Assembly (NCBI RefSeq): GCF_047246645.1 | Contig: NZ_JBFOKR010000009.1 | Coordinates: 151,849-215,848 of the forward strand | Reading direction: 5' to 3' | DNA: 64,000 nt | From: Ferdinandcohnia sp047246645 | GTDB taxonomy: Bacteria > Bacillota > Bacilli > Bacillales > Bacillaceae_L | Shown here: one piece after another, positions 17,944 through 26,756 of the stretch | Layout: the number at the start of each line of letters is the position of its first letter | Position numbering within the stretch: position 1 is the stretch's first letter | The notes under the pieces: generated by a model | Told to the model about the DNA's origin: nothing | The model's database searches: none | The model's input: the letters and a program-made list of their open reading frames with translations, nothing else | Program-made: the position numbers and the translations under genes

Positions 17944-18504
17944 TCAAAAATCATTGTTCGCAAGTTGTTCTTCCTCAACAATTGTTTGAAGGTCGTATCC
18001 ATTTATAGTTATTAATTCATAGTCACCGTTCTCAGCTCTTTTTTTGGCATCTGCATATATATATTTTGGACTGCCTTCATTTTCTTCATCATATAAAACT
18101 AAAAGTCCGTCACTTTTTTCAAGGAAAAATGTATTTTTCAAACGGAACTGTGATGGATTATCATATTTTCGATTTGTAATGCTATTAATATAATCCGCCT
18201 GTGACAAAATAAATTGGTAATACTCCTTATTCGTTTCATTCCAATTTTCTTCTTGATCTAAGAATGGTGTGATAACAGCCAACTTAAGTTCTGGATATAA
18301 TTCCTGCAGTTCATATGAAACTTCTGCCCCCCATAATTCAACCCCTAACTGGCCGCTAATGATTACCCATTCAAGTCCTTCTTCCAGAAGAGGTATGAGC
18401 TGTTTTCTTAATGCCGTTTTTATATATCCTACTCCTGGATGGTTCTGTCCAAATATTCCGAGTTCAAATGGCTTATATCCTGTAATCGCTAGTACCTTTA
18501 TCAT
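17944..18504 (-). CDS. ypsA: SLOG-domain protein YpsA (DUF1273)
   Basis: 186 residues from the ATG at 18504, preceded by AAGGAG; earlier in-frame residues are not conserved in the family. The SLOG nucleotide-derivative-binding pattern is visible: VLAITGYKPFELGIF at the start, VIISGQLGVELWGAEV (about 52-67) and a late LLVLYDEENEGSPKY. In B. subtilis and S. aureus YpsA affects cell division and oxidative resistance. The gene sits just upstream of gpsB on the same strand, separated by about 240 bases. Confidence 0.9.
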   Translation of the reverse strand: MIKVLAITGYKPFELGIFGQNHPGVGYIKTALRKQLIPLLEEGLEWVIISGQLGVELWGAEVSYELQELYPELKLAVITPFLDQEENWNETNKEYYQFILSQADYINSITNRKYDNPSQFRLKNTFFLEKSDGLLVLYDEENEGSPKYIYADAKKRAENGDYELITINGYDLQTIVEEEQLANNDF

Positions 18505-18626
18505 TCCATACTCCTTATCCTTTTGCATTTTTGGAATATTGAAGTTTTAAATGTTCTCAAAAATTATGTAGATCGAAATATACAAAACCTTGAATGGCTT
18601 TTGCTTTCCAAAAAATCACAAGTAAG

Positions 18627-18657
18627 TAAAACAGGAACTTATACAGTTCCTGTTGTC
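18627..18657. terminator. Terminator of cotD-like gene
   Basis: AACAGGAACT-loop-AGTTCCTGTT, with TTTTACTT on the minus-strand side and TGTCTTT on the other, so possibly bidirectional. It lies downstream of the coat-protein gene. Confidence 0.65.
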
Positions 18658-18707
18658 TTTACACTATTTGTCTTACTTACATTTCTGCTCATAACAACTA
18701 ACTTCTT

Positions 18708-18944
18708 TTATCTACCAAAGAATGGCCCCGGTGGTCTTACTCCACAATTAAAGTGTTGATGTGAAACTTCATTTGCTACAGACTCCGTGTGTGGATAATA
18801 GTGCATATGCTGGTACATATGATGATTTACATGTTGAGTATGTGATGGATGAATGTGTGGCACAATTGTTGTTTGACAGTGATGCTGAACACAGCATCTT
18901 GTTGGATGAACAATAGGTTGCATTACATGTGGTCTTCCATTCAT
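18708..18944 (-). CDS. cotD: CotD-family inner spore-coat protein
   Basis: 78 residues, extremely rich in histidine, proline and cysteine. It has a PxVHPTRCCVQHH core, a run of His-containing repeats through residues 30-52 and a GPFFGR tail. This matches the CotD/YppG-type small coat proteins cross-linked into the spore inner coat. A GGAGAT site precedes the start. A sigma-K-type promoter lies about 60 bases upstream (18981-19008), consistent with late mother-cell expression. Confidence 0.85.
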   Translation of the reverse strand: MNGRPHVMQPIVHPTRCCVQHHCQTTIVPHIHPSHTQHVNHHMYQHMHYYPHTESVANEVSHQHFNCGVRPPGPFFGR

Positions 18945-18980
18945 TTTTTATATCTCCTTTCCTTCATCTGCTTTCACTAA

Positions 18981-19008
18981 TAGCCTATGAAGGAAGGTAG
19001 ATACATGT
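18981..19008 (-). promoter_or_regulatory. Candidate sigma-K promoter of the cotD-like gene
   Basis: Minus strand: AC (19008-19007), 17 bases, then CATAGGCTA (18989-18981). This agrees with the sigma-K pattern AC-N16/17-CATANNNTA. Located about 37 bases upstream of the cotD start. Confidence 0.55.
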
Positions 19009-19029
19009 ACTAATCAAAACACCTATTTT

Positions 19030-19128
19030 TTATGAAAAAAAGGCATACGAGCCATCACGAATTCCTGAAAGTAATAAGACAATTAATCCTAGGACAACAA
19101 AGTAAAGAAATAAGATCTTCTTATACAT
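19030..19128 (-). CDS. Small membrane protein, 32 aa
   Basis: A 32-residue product, MYKKILFLYFVVLGLIVLL plus a short GIRDGSYAFFS tail. It has one membrane helix and a positively charged start. GGAGAGGG lies 7 bases before the ATG, the best evidence that it is translated. It is probably upstream of the cotD-like gene and may be a separate unit. No family recognised. Confidence 0.45.
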   Translation of the reverse strand: MYKKILFLYFVVLGLIVLLLSGIRDGSYAFFS

Positions 19129-19276
19129 TTGATTTCCCTCTCCATCTAAAATAATATATCTTTACACAAAACATTATTTTACATGGTATTACAATGTTCT
19201 ACAATGACAAATGAAGGAAGGAACAAAAGTTCACAATATCGACAAACTTTCGCGCGAAAAACCACTAATCCTGCGC

Positions 19277-20554
19277 TTACCCGGGTAATATTTTCTTACT
19301 ATTCCGAAGTTTTCTAGCTAGTCTTGTAATCCTCTTTTCAAGATCCTCTCCTTTTGAGTCAGTTTTGCTATTATCTTTGTAGCTACTTTTCCATTTTATG
19401 AAGGCACTTTGCGCAAAATTCCTTGCTCTCTCATAATCTTTTTCATGATGTTCATAGAACTTTGCTAATTCGATACTAGCTGTTATGAAGTCCTTCTCAC
19501 TTCCGGTTTCAGCAACATGTTGAAAAAGTTCAATTGCATCATCTAACTTTCTCTGTTTTTTATATAGAAAGGCTAGTGCAAGCTTGGCTTTGCTTTCATC
19601 CACTTGTTTATTTTCGACAACTTTTTCATATAACTTTTCTGCTCTTGCCGTTTCACCCAATGCCTCTAACCATCTAGCAACCTCGTAGGTTTCTGAGTTT
19701 TCGTTATTTTGCTGTGATAAGACTACAACACCTGACAAATGTATATACAATGTTATAAGTGAAAGGATATCAATTTCATTATGTTTCATTACTCCAAAAA
19801 TCCCATCTGGAAGCTTATTTTCAACATAATCAAAATATAGGATAGGTGCTAAATATCCTGGAACATCATCTTCTCTTGTTATTTCCAAAATGTGTTTTTC
19901 GACATTTGCTAACCTTACTGATTCTAGTTTGTTTTTCCATAGCCGTCTAGCAGCATGATATAGATCAAAATGGCCAAAGTCAGGTAGCTTAGGGAGCGAA
20001 TCCCGAATTAGTGTATGTCTTGTTTTAACTTGCGGCCAATCAAATGATTTTCCGTTATATGTGACAAGTGTAGTATAATCGACACTTGATAAAAAACTTT
20101 GGTATAATGCAATTTCTGCACCTGGATTAGGTAAAAAATGCTGAGTTAGAATAACCTTGTCATTTTTTACTCTTGCATGACCTAACAAAAATATTGTATT
20201 TCCAGTGCCGCCCCCTAGCCCAGTTGTTTCAGTATCAAAAAAGAAAAGATCTGAAGCTTTATGTCCTTTAGAGGATAAAGGGTGCTTTATCTCAGAAGAA
20301 TTCCACATATCAACAACATCATTTAATTTCGAAAAATGATATAGACCGTGTAGATAATCTAATGGGTACTCCACTGTCCTTACAAAGCAGTAAGATCCCT
20401 CAAAGTAGAATGGCTTTGCGCCAAATTCCTCCCATTTTTCTAAATAAGGAATCTCATTATTGTCTACATGTAACACAGCTGGTTCTACTTCTGCTTTTAC
20501 TTCTTCCTTTACAATATGACTTTTTAAACGATTAAGTTTACCCTTTAACGACAT
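19277..20554 (-). CDS. yprB: Mitomycin repair exonuclease MrfB (YprB)
   Basis: 425 residues. It has an RNase H-fold 3'-5' exonuclease domain with the DEDD acidic residues: DLFFFDTETTGLGGGTGN (about 103-120), TYNGKSFDWP (about 164-173) and MKHNEIDILSLI (about 257-268). A TPR-like C-terminal tail follows. In B. subtilis MrfA/MrfB act in repair of mitomycin C adducts. It lies directly downstream of yprA, separated by 27 bases, so is co-transcribed. The DNA-repair role comes from family knowledge. Confidence 0.93.
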   Translation of the reverse strand: MSLKGKLNRLKSHIVKEEVKAEVEPAVLHVDNNEIPYLEKWEEFGAKPFYFEGSYCFVRTVEYPLDYLHGLYHFSKLNDVVDMWNSSEIKHPLSSKGHKASDLFFFDTETTGLGGGTGNTIFLLGHARVKNDKVILTQHFLPNPGAEIALYQSFLSSVDYTTLVTYNGKSFDWPQVKTRHTLIRDSLPKLPDFGHFDLYHAARRLWKNKLESVRLANVEKHILEITREDDVPGYLAPILYFDYVENKLPDGIFGVMKHNEIDILSLITLYIHLSGVVVLSQQNNENSETYEVARWLEALGETARAEKLYEKVVENKQVDESKAKLALAFLYKKQRKLDDAIELFQHVAETGSEKDFITASIELAKFYEHHEKDYERARNFAQSAFIKWKSSYKDNSKTDSKGEDLEKRITRLARKLRNSKKILPG

Positions 20555-20581
20555 AATTGAAGCTCCTAACTTTTCCGTTTG

Positions 20582-22870
20582 TTACGCGGGCTTATTAGTA
20601 CCTTGCTTTAATTTGGTTATCAGTGTAAGTGCGTCTGTTTTTGCTCGTTCGTGAAGTACATCTGTTCCTATACATGACGGGCAGCCAGATTCACACGCAC
20701 AGCTAAGAATCATTTCTTCTGACTCTGTGAGAAGTCGTTCCATGATTTCATATACCTTTTCGCTTAATCCAATTCCTCCTGGATAGCGATCATATAAAAA
20801 GATAGTAGGCTGTTCATTATGTGCAGCCTTGACTTGAGGTACAACGTGTAGATCTGAAGGATCACACATTGTTAATAATGGAGCAACATGTTTAAGGACA
20901 TTTGCTACCCCAACAAGTCCTTCTTCGATTCTTTGTTCACTGATACCCTCTAGTTCACTCTTTTGTAAGCTAATCCAGGCTGAAGATGTATGAAGTTCTT
21001 CTTCTGGCAAATGAATAGGCCCTGAACCTATGTTTTCGTGTGTTTCAAATTTAATTTTTTTGAATATTGTAGCCATGGCTTGAACGGAAACATCTCCGAA
21101 AGCAATCTCTATTGTATCTTTTGTTCTTTGTTTATCAACCTCTAATACCTTTAACTGTACTGCAAGGTTTGCATCTGTAAAATAATCAACATCTACTTCC
21201 CGCACGAAAGCTTTCTTTTCTTCCCAATCCAGTTTTTCGACTTGATATTGGACTCCTTGGTGCAGGTAGATTGCCTCATCGTGTAATAGCGTCATTGCAC
21301 TAAAACGATCCATCTCTCCTATCACCTTAACTGCTGCAATATCAGATTGATCAATTATAACAACATTTTCCTGTGATGCTGAACGTAAACTAATGTTATG
21401 TGCCGGGAAAGAATCATTCATCCAGTACCATTTATCACCGTTTTGATGTAGAACACGTTCCTCTGTTAAGAACTCTAAAATATCTTCTAAATCCAGTTCA
21501 CCAAATGTATCTCCCTGTTTAAACGGAAGTTCATATGCTGCGCATTTAATATGATCGATTAAAATGACAAGATTATTGGGATTAATTCTTGCTGTTTCAG
21601 GATTACGACTGAAGAAATAAGTCGGATTTTGAATCATATATTGATCCAAAGGGTTAGAACTGGCAACCATAAAAATCACGGCTTCACCTTGACGTCTTCC
21701 TGCTCTTCCAGCTTGCTGCCAAGCGCTTGCAATCGTCCCTGGATAGCCAGTCATGATACAAACCTGCAGTTGTCCAATATCGACACCGAGCTCAAGTGCG
21801 TTCGTAGAGACAACTCCATAAATATCTCCATTTCGCAACCCCTGTTCAATCTCACGCCTTTGTTTTGGCAAATATCCTCCACGGTATCCTCTAATTGCTT
21901 TTTGGCCCAGCTTGTGTTTAATCAGTTCTTGTAAATAAGTTAGTATTATTTCAACTCTCACCCTACTCCTAGCAAAAACAATTGTTTGGATTTTATTTTT
22001 CAAGAATTCGCTTGCTAATCTTCTAACCTCTAAGGTTGCACTTCTTCTAATATTAAGTGGTTTATTTACAATTGGAGGATTATAAAACACAAAGTGTTTC
22101 TTCCCTGTTGGGGCTCCATTATTTTCTATGAGTTCCATTTTTGTTCCCGTTAAGTTTTCAGCCAATTCCTTTGGATTTGCAATTGTTGCAGAAGTACACA
22201 TGAAAATTGGATTACTGCCATAGAACTCACAGATTCTCTTTAATCGTCGAATTACGTTTGCTACGTGACTACCAAACACACCACGATATGTATGTAGTTC
22301 GTCTATCACAATGTATTGGAGATTTTCAAACAGAGATACCCATTTTGTATGGTGTGGAAGGATAGCTGAGTGGAGCATATCTGGATTTGTAATCACAATA
22401 TGCCCTGCTTTACGAACCTTTTGTCTGATATTTGCAGGAGTATCACCATCATACGTATAACTATTAATTGCAACGCCCATCTCTTCAATTATTTCATTTA
22501 GTTCACTTTTTTGATCCTGAGCTAACGCTTTTGTAGGAAACAAATATAATGCTCGAGCCTGATCATTTTCGATAATTTTCTGAAGAACAGGTAGGTTATA
22601 ACATAATGTTTTTCCAGAGGCAGTTGGCGTAACAGCAACGAAATTTTGCCCTTTTTTCGTTGTTTCGTACGCTAAGTGCTGGTGAGTATATAACTGTTGA
22701 ATTCCTCTTCTATGTAAGGCTTCTTTTAACCTATTATCTATTGAATTTGGCATTTTTACTGTTTTAGCCGATGTAGCCTCTATTGTGTGCCAATGAACAA
22801 TGTTTTCTGCATATTTTGGATTTTCTCGCACAATATCAATTACTTCTTGAATGTTTTTCCGAAAGTTCAT
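20582..22870 (-). CDS. yprA: DEAD/DEAH helicase MrfA (YprA)
   Basis: 762 residues. Superfamily 2 helicase: Walker A TPTASGKTLCYNLP (about 79-92), DELHTY box, SATI, VGVDIGQLQ-type motif and QAGRAGR. The C-terminal DUF1998 part has four cysteines in CACESGCPSCIG (about 727-738), a zinc site. It is the helicase partner of YprB in mitomycin C excision repair. The start has GAGGTGATG before the ATG. Genes are ordered yprA then yprB in transcription. Confidence 0.94.
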   Translation of the reverse strand: MNFRKNIQEVIDIVRENPKYAENIVHWHTIEATSAKTVKMPNSIDNRLKEALHRRGIQQLYTHQHLAYETTKKGQNFVAVTPTASGKTLCYNLPVLQKIIENDQARALYLFPTKALAQDQKSELNEIIEEMGVAINSYTYDGDTPANIRQKVRKAGHIVITNPDMLHSAILPHHTKWVSLFENLQYIVIDELHTYRGVFGSHVANVIRRLKRICEFYGSNPIFMCTSATIANPKELAENLTGTKMELIENNGAPTGKKHFVFYNPPIVNKPLNIRRSATLEVRRLASEFLKNKIQTIVFARSRVRVEIILTYLQELIKHKLGQKAIRGYRGGYLPKQRREIEQGLRNGDIYGVVSTNALELGVDIGQLQVCIMTGYPGTIASAWQQAGRAGRRQGEAVIFMVASSNPLDQYMIQNPTYFFSRNPETARINPNNLVILIDHIKCAAYELPFKQGDTFGELDLEDILEFLTEERVLHQNGDKWYWMNDSFPAHNISLRSASQENVVIIDQSDIAAVKVIGEMDRFSAMTLLHDEAIYLHQGVQYQVEKLDWEEKKAFVREVDVDYFTDANLAVQLKVLEVDKQRTKDTIEIAFGDVSVQAMATIFKKIKFETHENIGSGPIHLPEEELHTSSAWISLQKSELEGISEQRIEEGLVGVANVLKHVAPLLTMCDPSDLHVVPQVKAAHNEQPTIFLYDRYPGGIGLSEKVYEIMERLLTESEEMILSCACESGCPSCIGTDVLHERAKTDALTLITKLKQGTNKPA

Positions 22871-22992
22871 TTTTCATCACCTCAGATTTCTACTATTCAT
22901 TTTACAGAATAAACGTTCGTTTTTGAAGTGATTTAGTAGAAAGTATAGTTGGTATTTTTTGCGTTAGGGATACCAACAAGTTATAGGTAAAC

Positions 22993-23025
22993 AAAAAAAG
23001 GGCTGACACTAAAATAGTGAGCCCT
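22993..23025 (-). terminator. Terminator of the GNAT gene
   Basis: Minus strand: AAGGGCTCACTA-TTTT-AGTGTCAGCCCTT, then seven T; one mismatched base in the stem. Directly after the gene that ends at 23031. Confidence 0.8.
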
Positions 23026-23030
23026 TACTG

Positions 23031-23906
23031 TTAAGCTTGTGATGTAATTGGGTGTTTAAAATGTTCAGGTAATACTATCTCCTTCTTAAATCGCACAAAT
23101 AAAACTTCATCTCCATGATAAATGCCTTTCTCTACATGATTTTGTCTGTCAACTGTGAAATGAAAGAAGATCTTTTTTTGTTCTGGTGTAATAGATTCTA
23201 AAATATTTTGTAAGTTCACTTCTTTTTTAGATATAATATCAAAAATATGAATACAACCCTTAGTTGCTTGGAAAATGATAATGATATCCTGTTCAGGTAA
23301 ATAATAGATATCATTTGGAAACGCATATAAACAATAAAATTGTAGCAGTTCCTTAGTATTTACGGCTCCAAACTCCCTCGAAGTGGGAATTCTATCTTTC
23401 GCAAAATCATAAATAAATTGACGGTCTATCACACTTTCTACATTTAGCTTTTGAAGTGCTCCTACATTTTTTGTTAGTGGAATGAACTCTAATTCGTACT
23501 GTGTTTCTTGAAGGATATTAAACCCAAATTTCGGATAAAAATCTAGAACTGTTTTGTTAGCAAATAAATACATCATGTCATATGTACTTTCATAAGTTTC
23601 CATTACCATATTCATAAGTTTACGAGAAAGACCTTTATTACGGTACTCGGGATGAGTCATAACTGTTCCTATTTGAATTCCTTTTATAATTTGATTATTA
23701 ATAACTAAGTCAATTAGATTAACAGATACATTAGCTATAACTTTATTTTGAGAAACAAATGAAAATGGAATGTATTTATCTGTCCAGTAACCCGCTTCGT
23801 ACCATTTTTCAAAGTTGATTCCAAAAGTTTGGAAAGCTAAATCGTTAAAACTTTTTCTAAGTTGATTATTATTACGATATTCTTTTATAAAAACTATATC
23901 TTCCAT
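23031..23906 (-). CDS. GNAT-family acetyltransferase with Eis-like extended C-terminus
   Basis: 291 residues from the ATG at 23906, which has a strong GAGGGGGGAA before it; earlier in-frame codons lack a site. The N-terminal 150 residues hold the GNAT fold, with the acetyl-CoA loop THPEYRNKGLSRKLMN (about 83-98) and a DFYPKFGFN strand. The rest has a further domain, as in Eis-like or YkkB-like enzymes. The substrate is unknown. Upstream are the unrelated permease promoter elements, so it is a single-gene unit with its own terminator. Confidence 0.82.
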   Translation of the reverse strand: MEDIVFIKEYRNNNQLRKSFNDLAFQTFGINFEKWYEAGYWTDKYIPFSFVSQNKVIANVSVNLIDLVINNQIIKGIQIGTVMTHPEYRNKGLSRKLMNMVMETYESTYDMMYLFANKTVLDFYPKFGFNILQETQYELEFIPLTKNVGALQKLNVESVIDRQFIYDFAKDRIPTSREFGAVNTKELLQFYCLYAFPNDIYYLPEQDIIIIFQATKGCIHIFDIISKKEVNLQNILESITPEQKKIFFHFTVDRQNHVEKGIYHGDEVLFVRFKKEIVLPEHFKHPITSQA

Positions 23907-24010
23907 ATAATTCCCCCCTCTTATATAGTAACTATCTTTTTCACCTTTGTGTAACATTTTTCCAAGGCAACATATTTTAGAACAGCAAAAGAAACAGCAA
24001 GTATTATTAA

Positions 24011-24150
24011 ATCAACTATATTTGATTTAATAATTGACACAGGTAAATACTGGGTGTAAGATTAATTCATCAAATATTTTTGATTTAAAGAAAGTATCTC
24101 TTTTTTCTTCTCAATAGAGTATCTCGCACTTAATATCAAATATTTTTGAT
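24011..24150 (+). promoter_or_regulatory. Promoter with three ArsR-like operators, permease gene
   Basis: A TTGACA (24034-24039), 17 bases, then TAAGAT (24057-24062) looks like a housekeeping promoter. Around it are three copies of an imperfect palindrome: ATCAACTATATTTGAT (24011-24026) and two identical ATCAAATATTTTTGAT copies (24069-24084 and 24135-24150). One lies just upstream of the -35, one at the start site, one near the ribosome-binding site. This layout resembles ArsR/SmtB-type repression. Confidence 0.65.
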
Positions 24151-24181
24151 TTATCAACTTAATATCAAGGAGGAAGTATTC

Positions 24182-25048
24182 ATGTGGGTTGAAACACTAA
24201 AAAGCTTTTTGTTCATTGCTCTTGAATTAACGCTATTATTTATTGTGATTTCTTTTGCTATTAGTTTACTACAAGGTTATATACCTTACGAAAAAATCGA
24301 GAAAAAATTAGCTGGCAGCAATAAGATGATAGCTGCATTTGTAGCAATATTATTTGCATTTATTACACCCTTCTGTTCTTGTTCTACTATTCCAGTAGTT
24401 GTTAACATGCTTAAAAAGAAAATGCCCTTTGGAATTGTTATGATCTTTTTATTTGCATCTCCAGTTCTTGATCCAACAATACTCACTATTATGGGTGTAG
24501 TGCTTGGCTGGAAGGTCACATTGATTTACACCCTGGTAACAACCGCATTTTCAATCATTATTGGTTTTACAATTGAAGCTCTAGGCTACGAGAAATATGT
24601 TAAAAACGTTATAATGACAGGCTATTCTGAGCAACATACAAAATTTAATATCATGTTAGCTATTAGAGAAACAATAGACTTAATGAAAAGCGTTTATCCA
24701 TATTTGCTAATAGGAGCTGCAATTGGCTCAGTCATTCACGGGTTAGTTCCAACAGAATGGATTGCAAATACATTTGGTGAGGAACATTGGTGGCTAATAC
24801 CAATTGCTGCTATTATAGGTATCCCACTTTATATACGGCTATCTAGCATGATTCCTATTTCTCAGATACTCATAATGAAAGGTATGGCCCTCGGGCCAGT
24901 AATGGCTATGATGATAAGTTCAGCTGGAGCAAGCTTACCAGAAATTATCTTGCTAAAATCAATTTTTAAAAAGCAATTAGTGATTATTTTTATTTTATCT
25001 GTGGTAACAATGTCTACAGTCTCAGGGCTTATATTTCATCTACTATAA
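24182..25048 (+). CDS. ArsP/YraQ-type permease
   Basis: 288 residues from the ATG at 24182 with AAGGAGGA seven bases before it; a longer in-frame start lacks a site. It has about eight to nine membrane helices. The family hallmark is the cysteine-rich FITPFCSCSTIPVVVN (about residues 63-78), then FASPVLDPT, and a second half with SMIPISQILIMKGMALGP. Members of the permease DUF318/ArsP group export organoarsenicals or metals. Regulation by a metal or arsenic sensor is suggested by the three upstream dyads, but no ArsR gene is adjacent. Exact substrate unproven. Confidence 0.82.
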   Translation: MWVETLKSFLFIALELTLLFIVISFAISLLQGYIPYEKIEKKLAGSNKMIAAFVAILFAFITPFCSCSTIPVVVNMLKKKMPFGIVMIFLFASPVLDPTILTIMGVVLGWKVTLIYTLVTTAFSIIIGFTIEALGYEKYVKNVIMTGYSEQHTKFNIMLAIRETIDLMKSVYPYLLIGAAIGSVIHGLVPTEWIANTFGEEHWWLIPIAAIIGIPLYIRLSSMIPISQILIMKGMALGPVMAMMISSAGASLPEIILLKSIFKKQLVIIFILSVVTMSTVSGLIFHLL

Positions 25049-25060
25049 GTAAGCAAAAAC

Positions 25061-25093
25061 AAAACCAAGAGGATAGCTCTTGGTTTGTTTTTT
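25061..25093. terminator. Bidirectional terminator between permease and splB
   Basis: AAACCAAGAG-GATAG-CTCTTGGTTT followed by GTTTTTTA. The A tract on the other side makes it usable by the convergent splB gene. Confidence 0.85.
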
Positions 25094-26117
25094 AAGTAAA
25101 ATATTCCAGCTTTGCTTGCGGAAAGAACTTCTCCATGTATTTAGATAAATGATCCTTTATATCTGCTTCCTCTTCTTTTTGATAGATGTATTTTCCGATC
25201 CCATACTTGCCCCATTTGTATCGTCTTTTTGTTTCATCCAACTCTAATTTTGTCATTGGATAGTTTTTCTCAATTACTCTTTTTGCGGGTTTAGTGAATC
25301 TATGTTGAATAAATTCAAATGTAAGGTCTTTCTTTGCTTCAGGTGGCAATTCAGATTCTAGTCGCTCAAACATTTCATAATAGCCTTCTTCCCAACCCTC
25401 ATGTAGATAGATGGGGGCAACAATAAAACCTAGAGGGTACCCTGCTTCTGCGACTTTACGTGCTGCTTCAATACGTTTATCAAGTGGAGACGTCCCAGGT
25501 TCAAAGTTTTTAATAATATACTTTGCATTAATACTAAAGCGAAATCTTGTCCTACCGTTATGCTTTGCGTCCAATAAATGATCAACATGGTGGAATTTTG
25601 TAACAAAGCGAAGTTTTGCAAAATCTTTTTCTCCGAAGTATTCAATTGCCCTTTTTAATGTATGAGTTAAATGATCAATACCAACAATGTCCGATGTACA
25701 TGATGCCTCAAATCGTGTTACTTCTGGCGCGCGTTCCGCAATGTATTTATCTGCCTGTTCGAAAATATCATCTACATTTACATATGTTCTAATATAAGGC
25801 TTACTCCCCATTGTTGTTTGTAAATAACAATAATGACAGTGACCCATACACCCAGTCGCAAATGGTATGGCATACTCTGCAGATGGCTTGGACGTATCGA
25901 ACTTAAGAGTTTTTCGGATACCAACTACTAAGGTAGACTTTGCAACACGATACTTTTGGAAATCATTATCCCCAGGAAGGTTCCTGATTTGATTGTGTGA
26001 AGTCGTCTCACGTATTTCCAGTCCCATATTATTAAATTTTTCAAAAAGCTGTTTACCAAGTGGATAGTCTAACGCTTTAGGTTCAAAGTATACTAATTGA
26101 GGTGTAAATGGTTTCAT
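25092..26117 (-). CDS. splB: Spore photoproduct lyase SplB
   Basis: 341 residues, radical SAM enzyme that reverses the UV-induced spore photoproduct during germination. The iron-sulfur motif is TGCMGHCHYC (about 89-98, CX3CX2C). The essential proton-donor cysteine lies in FEASCTSDI (about residue 141). Length and sequence agree with B. subtilis SplB (342 residues). It follows splA by 14 bases, with GGAGG before the start. Expected expression: sigma-G in the forespore, though no convincing sigma-G promoter was identified. Confidence 0.96.
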   Translation of the reverse strand: MKPFTPQLVYFEPKALDYPLGKQLFEKFNNMGLEIRETTSHNQIRNLPGDNDFQKYRVAKSTLVVGIRKTLKFDTSKPSAEYAIPFATGCMGHCHYCYLQTTMGSKPYIRTYVNVDDIFEQADKYIAERAPEVTRFEASCTSDIVGIDHLTHTLKRAIEYFGEKDFAKLRFVTKFHHVDHLLDAKHNGRTRFRFSINAKYIIKNFEPGTSPLDKRIEAARKVAEAGYPLGFIVAPIYLHEGWEEGYYEMFERLESELPPEAKKDLTFEFIQHRFTKPAKRVIEKNYPMTKLELDETKRRYKWGKYGIGKYIYQKEEEADIKDHLSKYMEKFFPQAKLEYFT

Positions 26118-26131
26118 CTAGTTTAGCCTCC

Positions 26132-26377
26132 TCAATATCCTTCGAAGTATTGCTGATAAGCCTCTTGCGCTGATTCTTCGCTACTATACACAGCCAACTC
26201 ATTGGTTAACGGATAGTATGTATCATATAAAAATAACGCTAATTCGTTTGGGTTATCAGGACTGCTTACAACAGCTGCTTCTTGAACATTTGCTACATCC
26301 TGGGTATGAGGATTACGATAAAACACATATACAATATCGCCAGGTTTATATGAAGAATTTTCTTGTTCTATGTTCAT
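26132..26377 (-). CDS. splA: TRAP-like regulator SplA
   Basis: 81 residues, first gene of splAB. The core YKPGDIVYVFYRNPHTQDVANVQEAAVV (residues 10-37) is close to B. subtilis SplA, which limits expression of splB and is described as TRAP-like. Its target site is unknown. A GAAGGTGG site is 10 bases before the ATG. The upstream 130 bases are strongly structured (see 26409-26506), which may serve as its leader. Confidence 0.93.
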   Translation of the reverse strand: MNIEQENSSYKPGDIVYVFYRNPHTQDVANVQEAAVVSSPDNPNELALFLYDTYYPLTNELAVYSSEESAQEAYQQYFEGY

Positions 26378-26408
26378 AACTGGTCCACCTTCTCAATTAA
26401 ATTATCCC

Positions 26409-26506
26409 GGTGTAGCCGTCCGGAAGTTGCCCACCTAACAAATAAGTAATAGTATTTTAGTGGGGAGCTATCAGATGCTAACACCCTGATTTCTTTCAGG
26501 TTTTTA
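26409..26506 (+). ncRNA. Candidate structured RNA with terminator, upstream of splA
   Basis: Three nested or consecutive helices are visible: GGTGTAGC (26409-26416) with GCTAACACC (26477-26485), CCCACCTAA (26430-26438) with TTAGTGGG (26457-26464), and CCTGA (26485-26489) with TCAGG (26496-26500) followed by TTTTTATT. The last is a terminator-like stem on the plus strand, favouring a plus-strand sRNA. The same DNA is also the minus-strand leader of splA. No known RNA family was recognised. The rest of the 26378-26756 gap holds no gene. Confidence 0.35.
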
Positions 26507-26756
26507 TTAGGGCTTTAGCCTTTAGAAAAAACATTTAATCTTTTCGTGACTTTTAACAAGTGGTAAATAACTAAACCCACACTTAACTTTATATTCATTT
26601 TGCCTATTGATATAAAAAATATGTTTCCTTTATTCTGGAAACACTGATTATAACTGCGGGATTAAATTTCACAGGTTTTAACAGGTTATTCCGTGGTTGT
26701 TTTGCTCATACTATCTTTGATTTTAGTACTATAGATAGAATGGAGATGAGTAACAG

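Noticed and set aside
18523..18759. Plus-strand frame with a hydrophobic stretch opposite the ypsA-cotD gap
   Set aside because: It runs through a terminator and the antisense of cotD, and has no ribosome-binding site.
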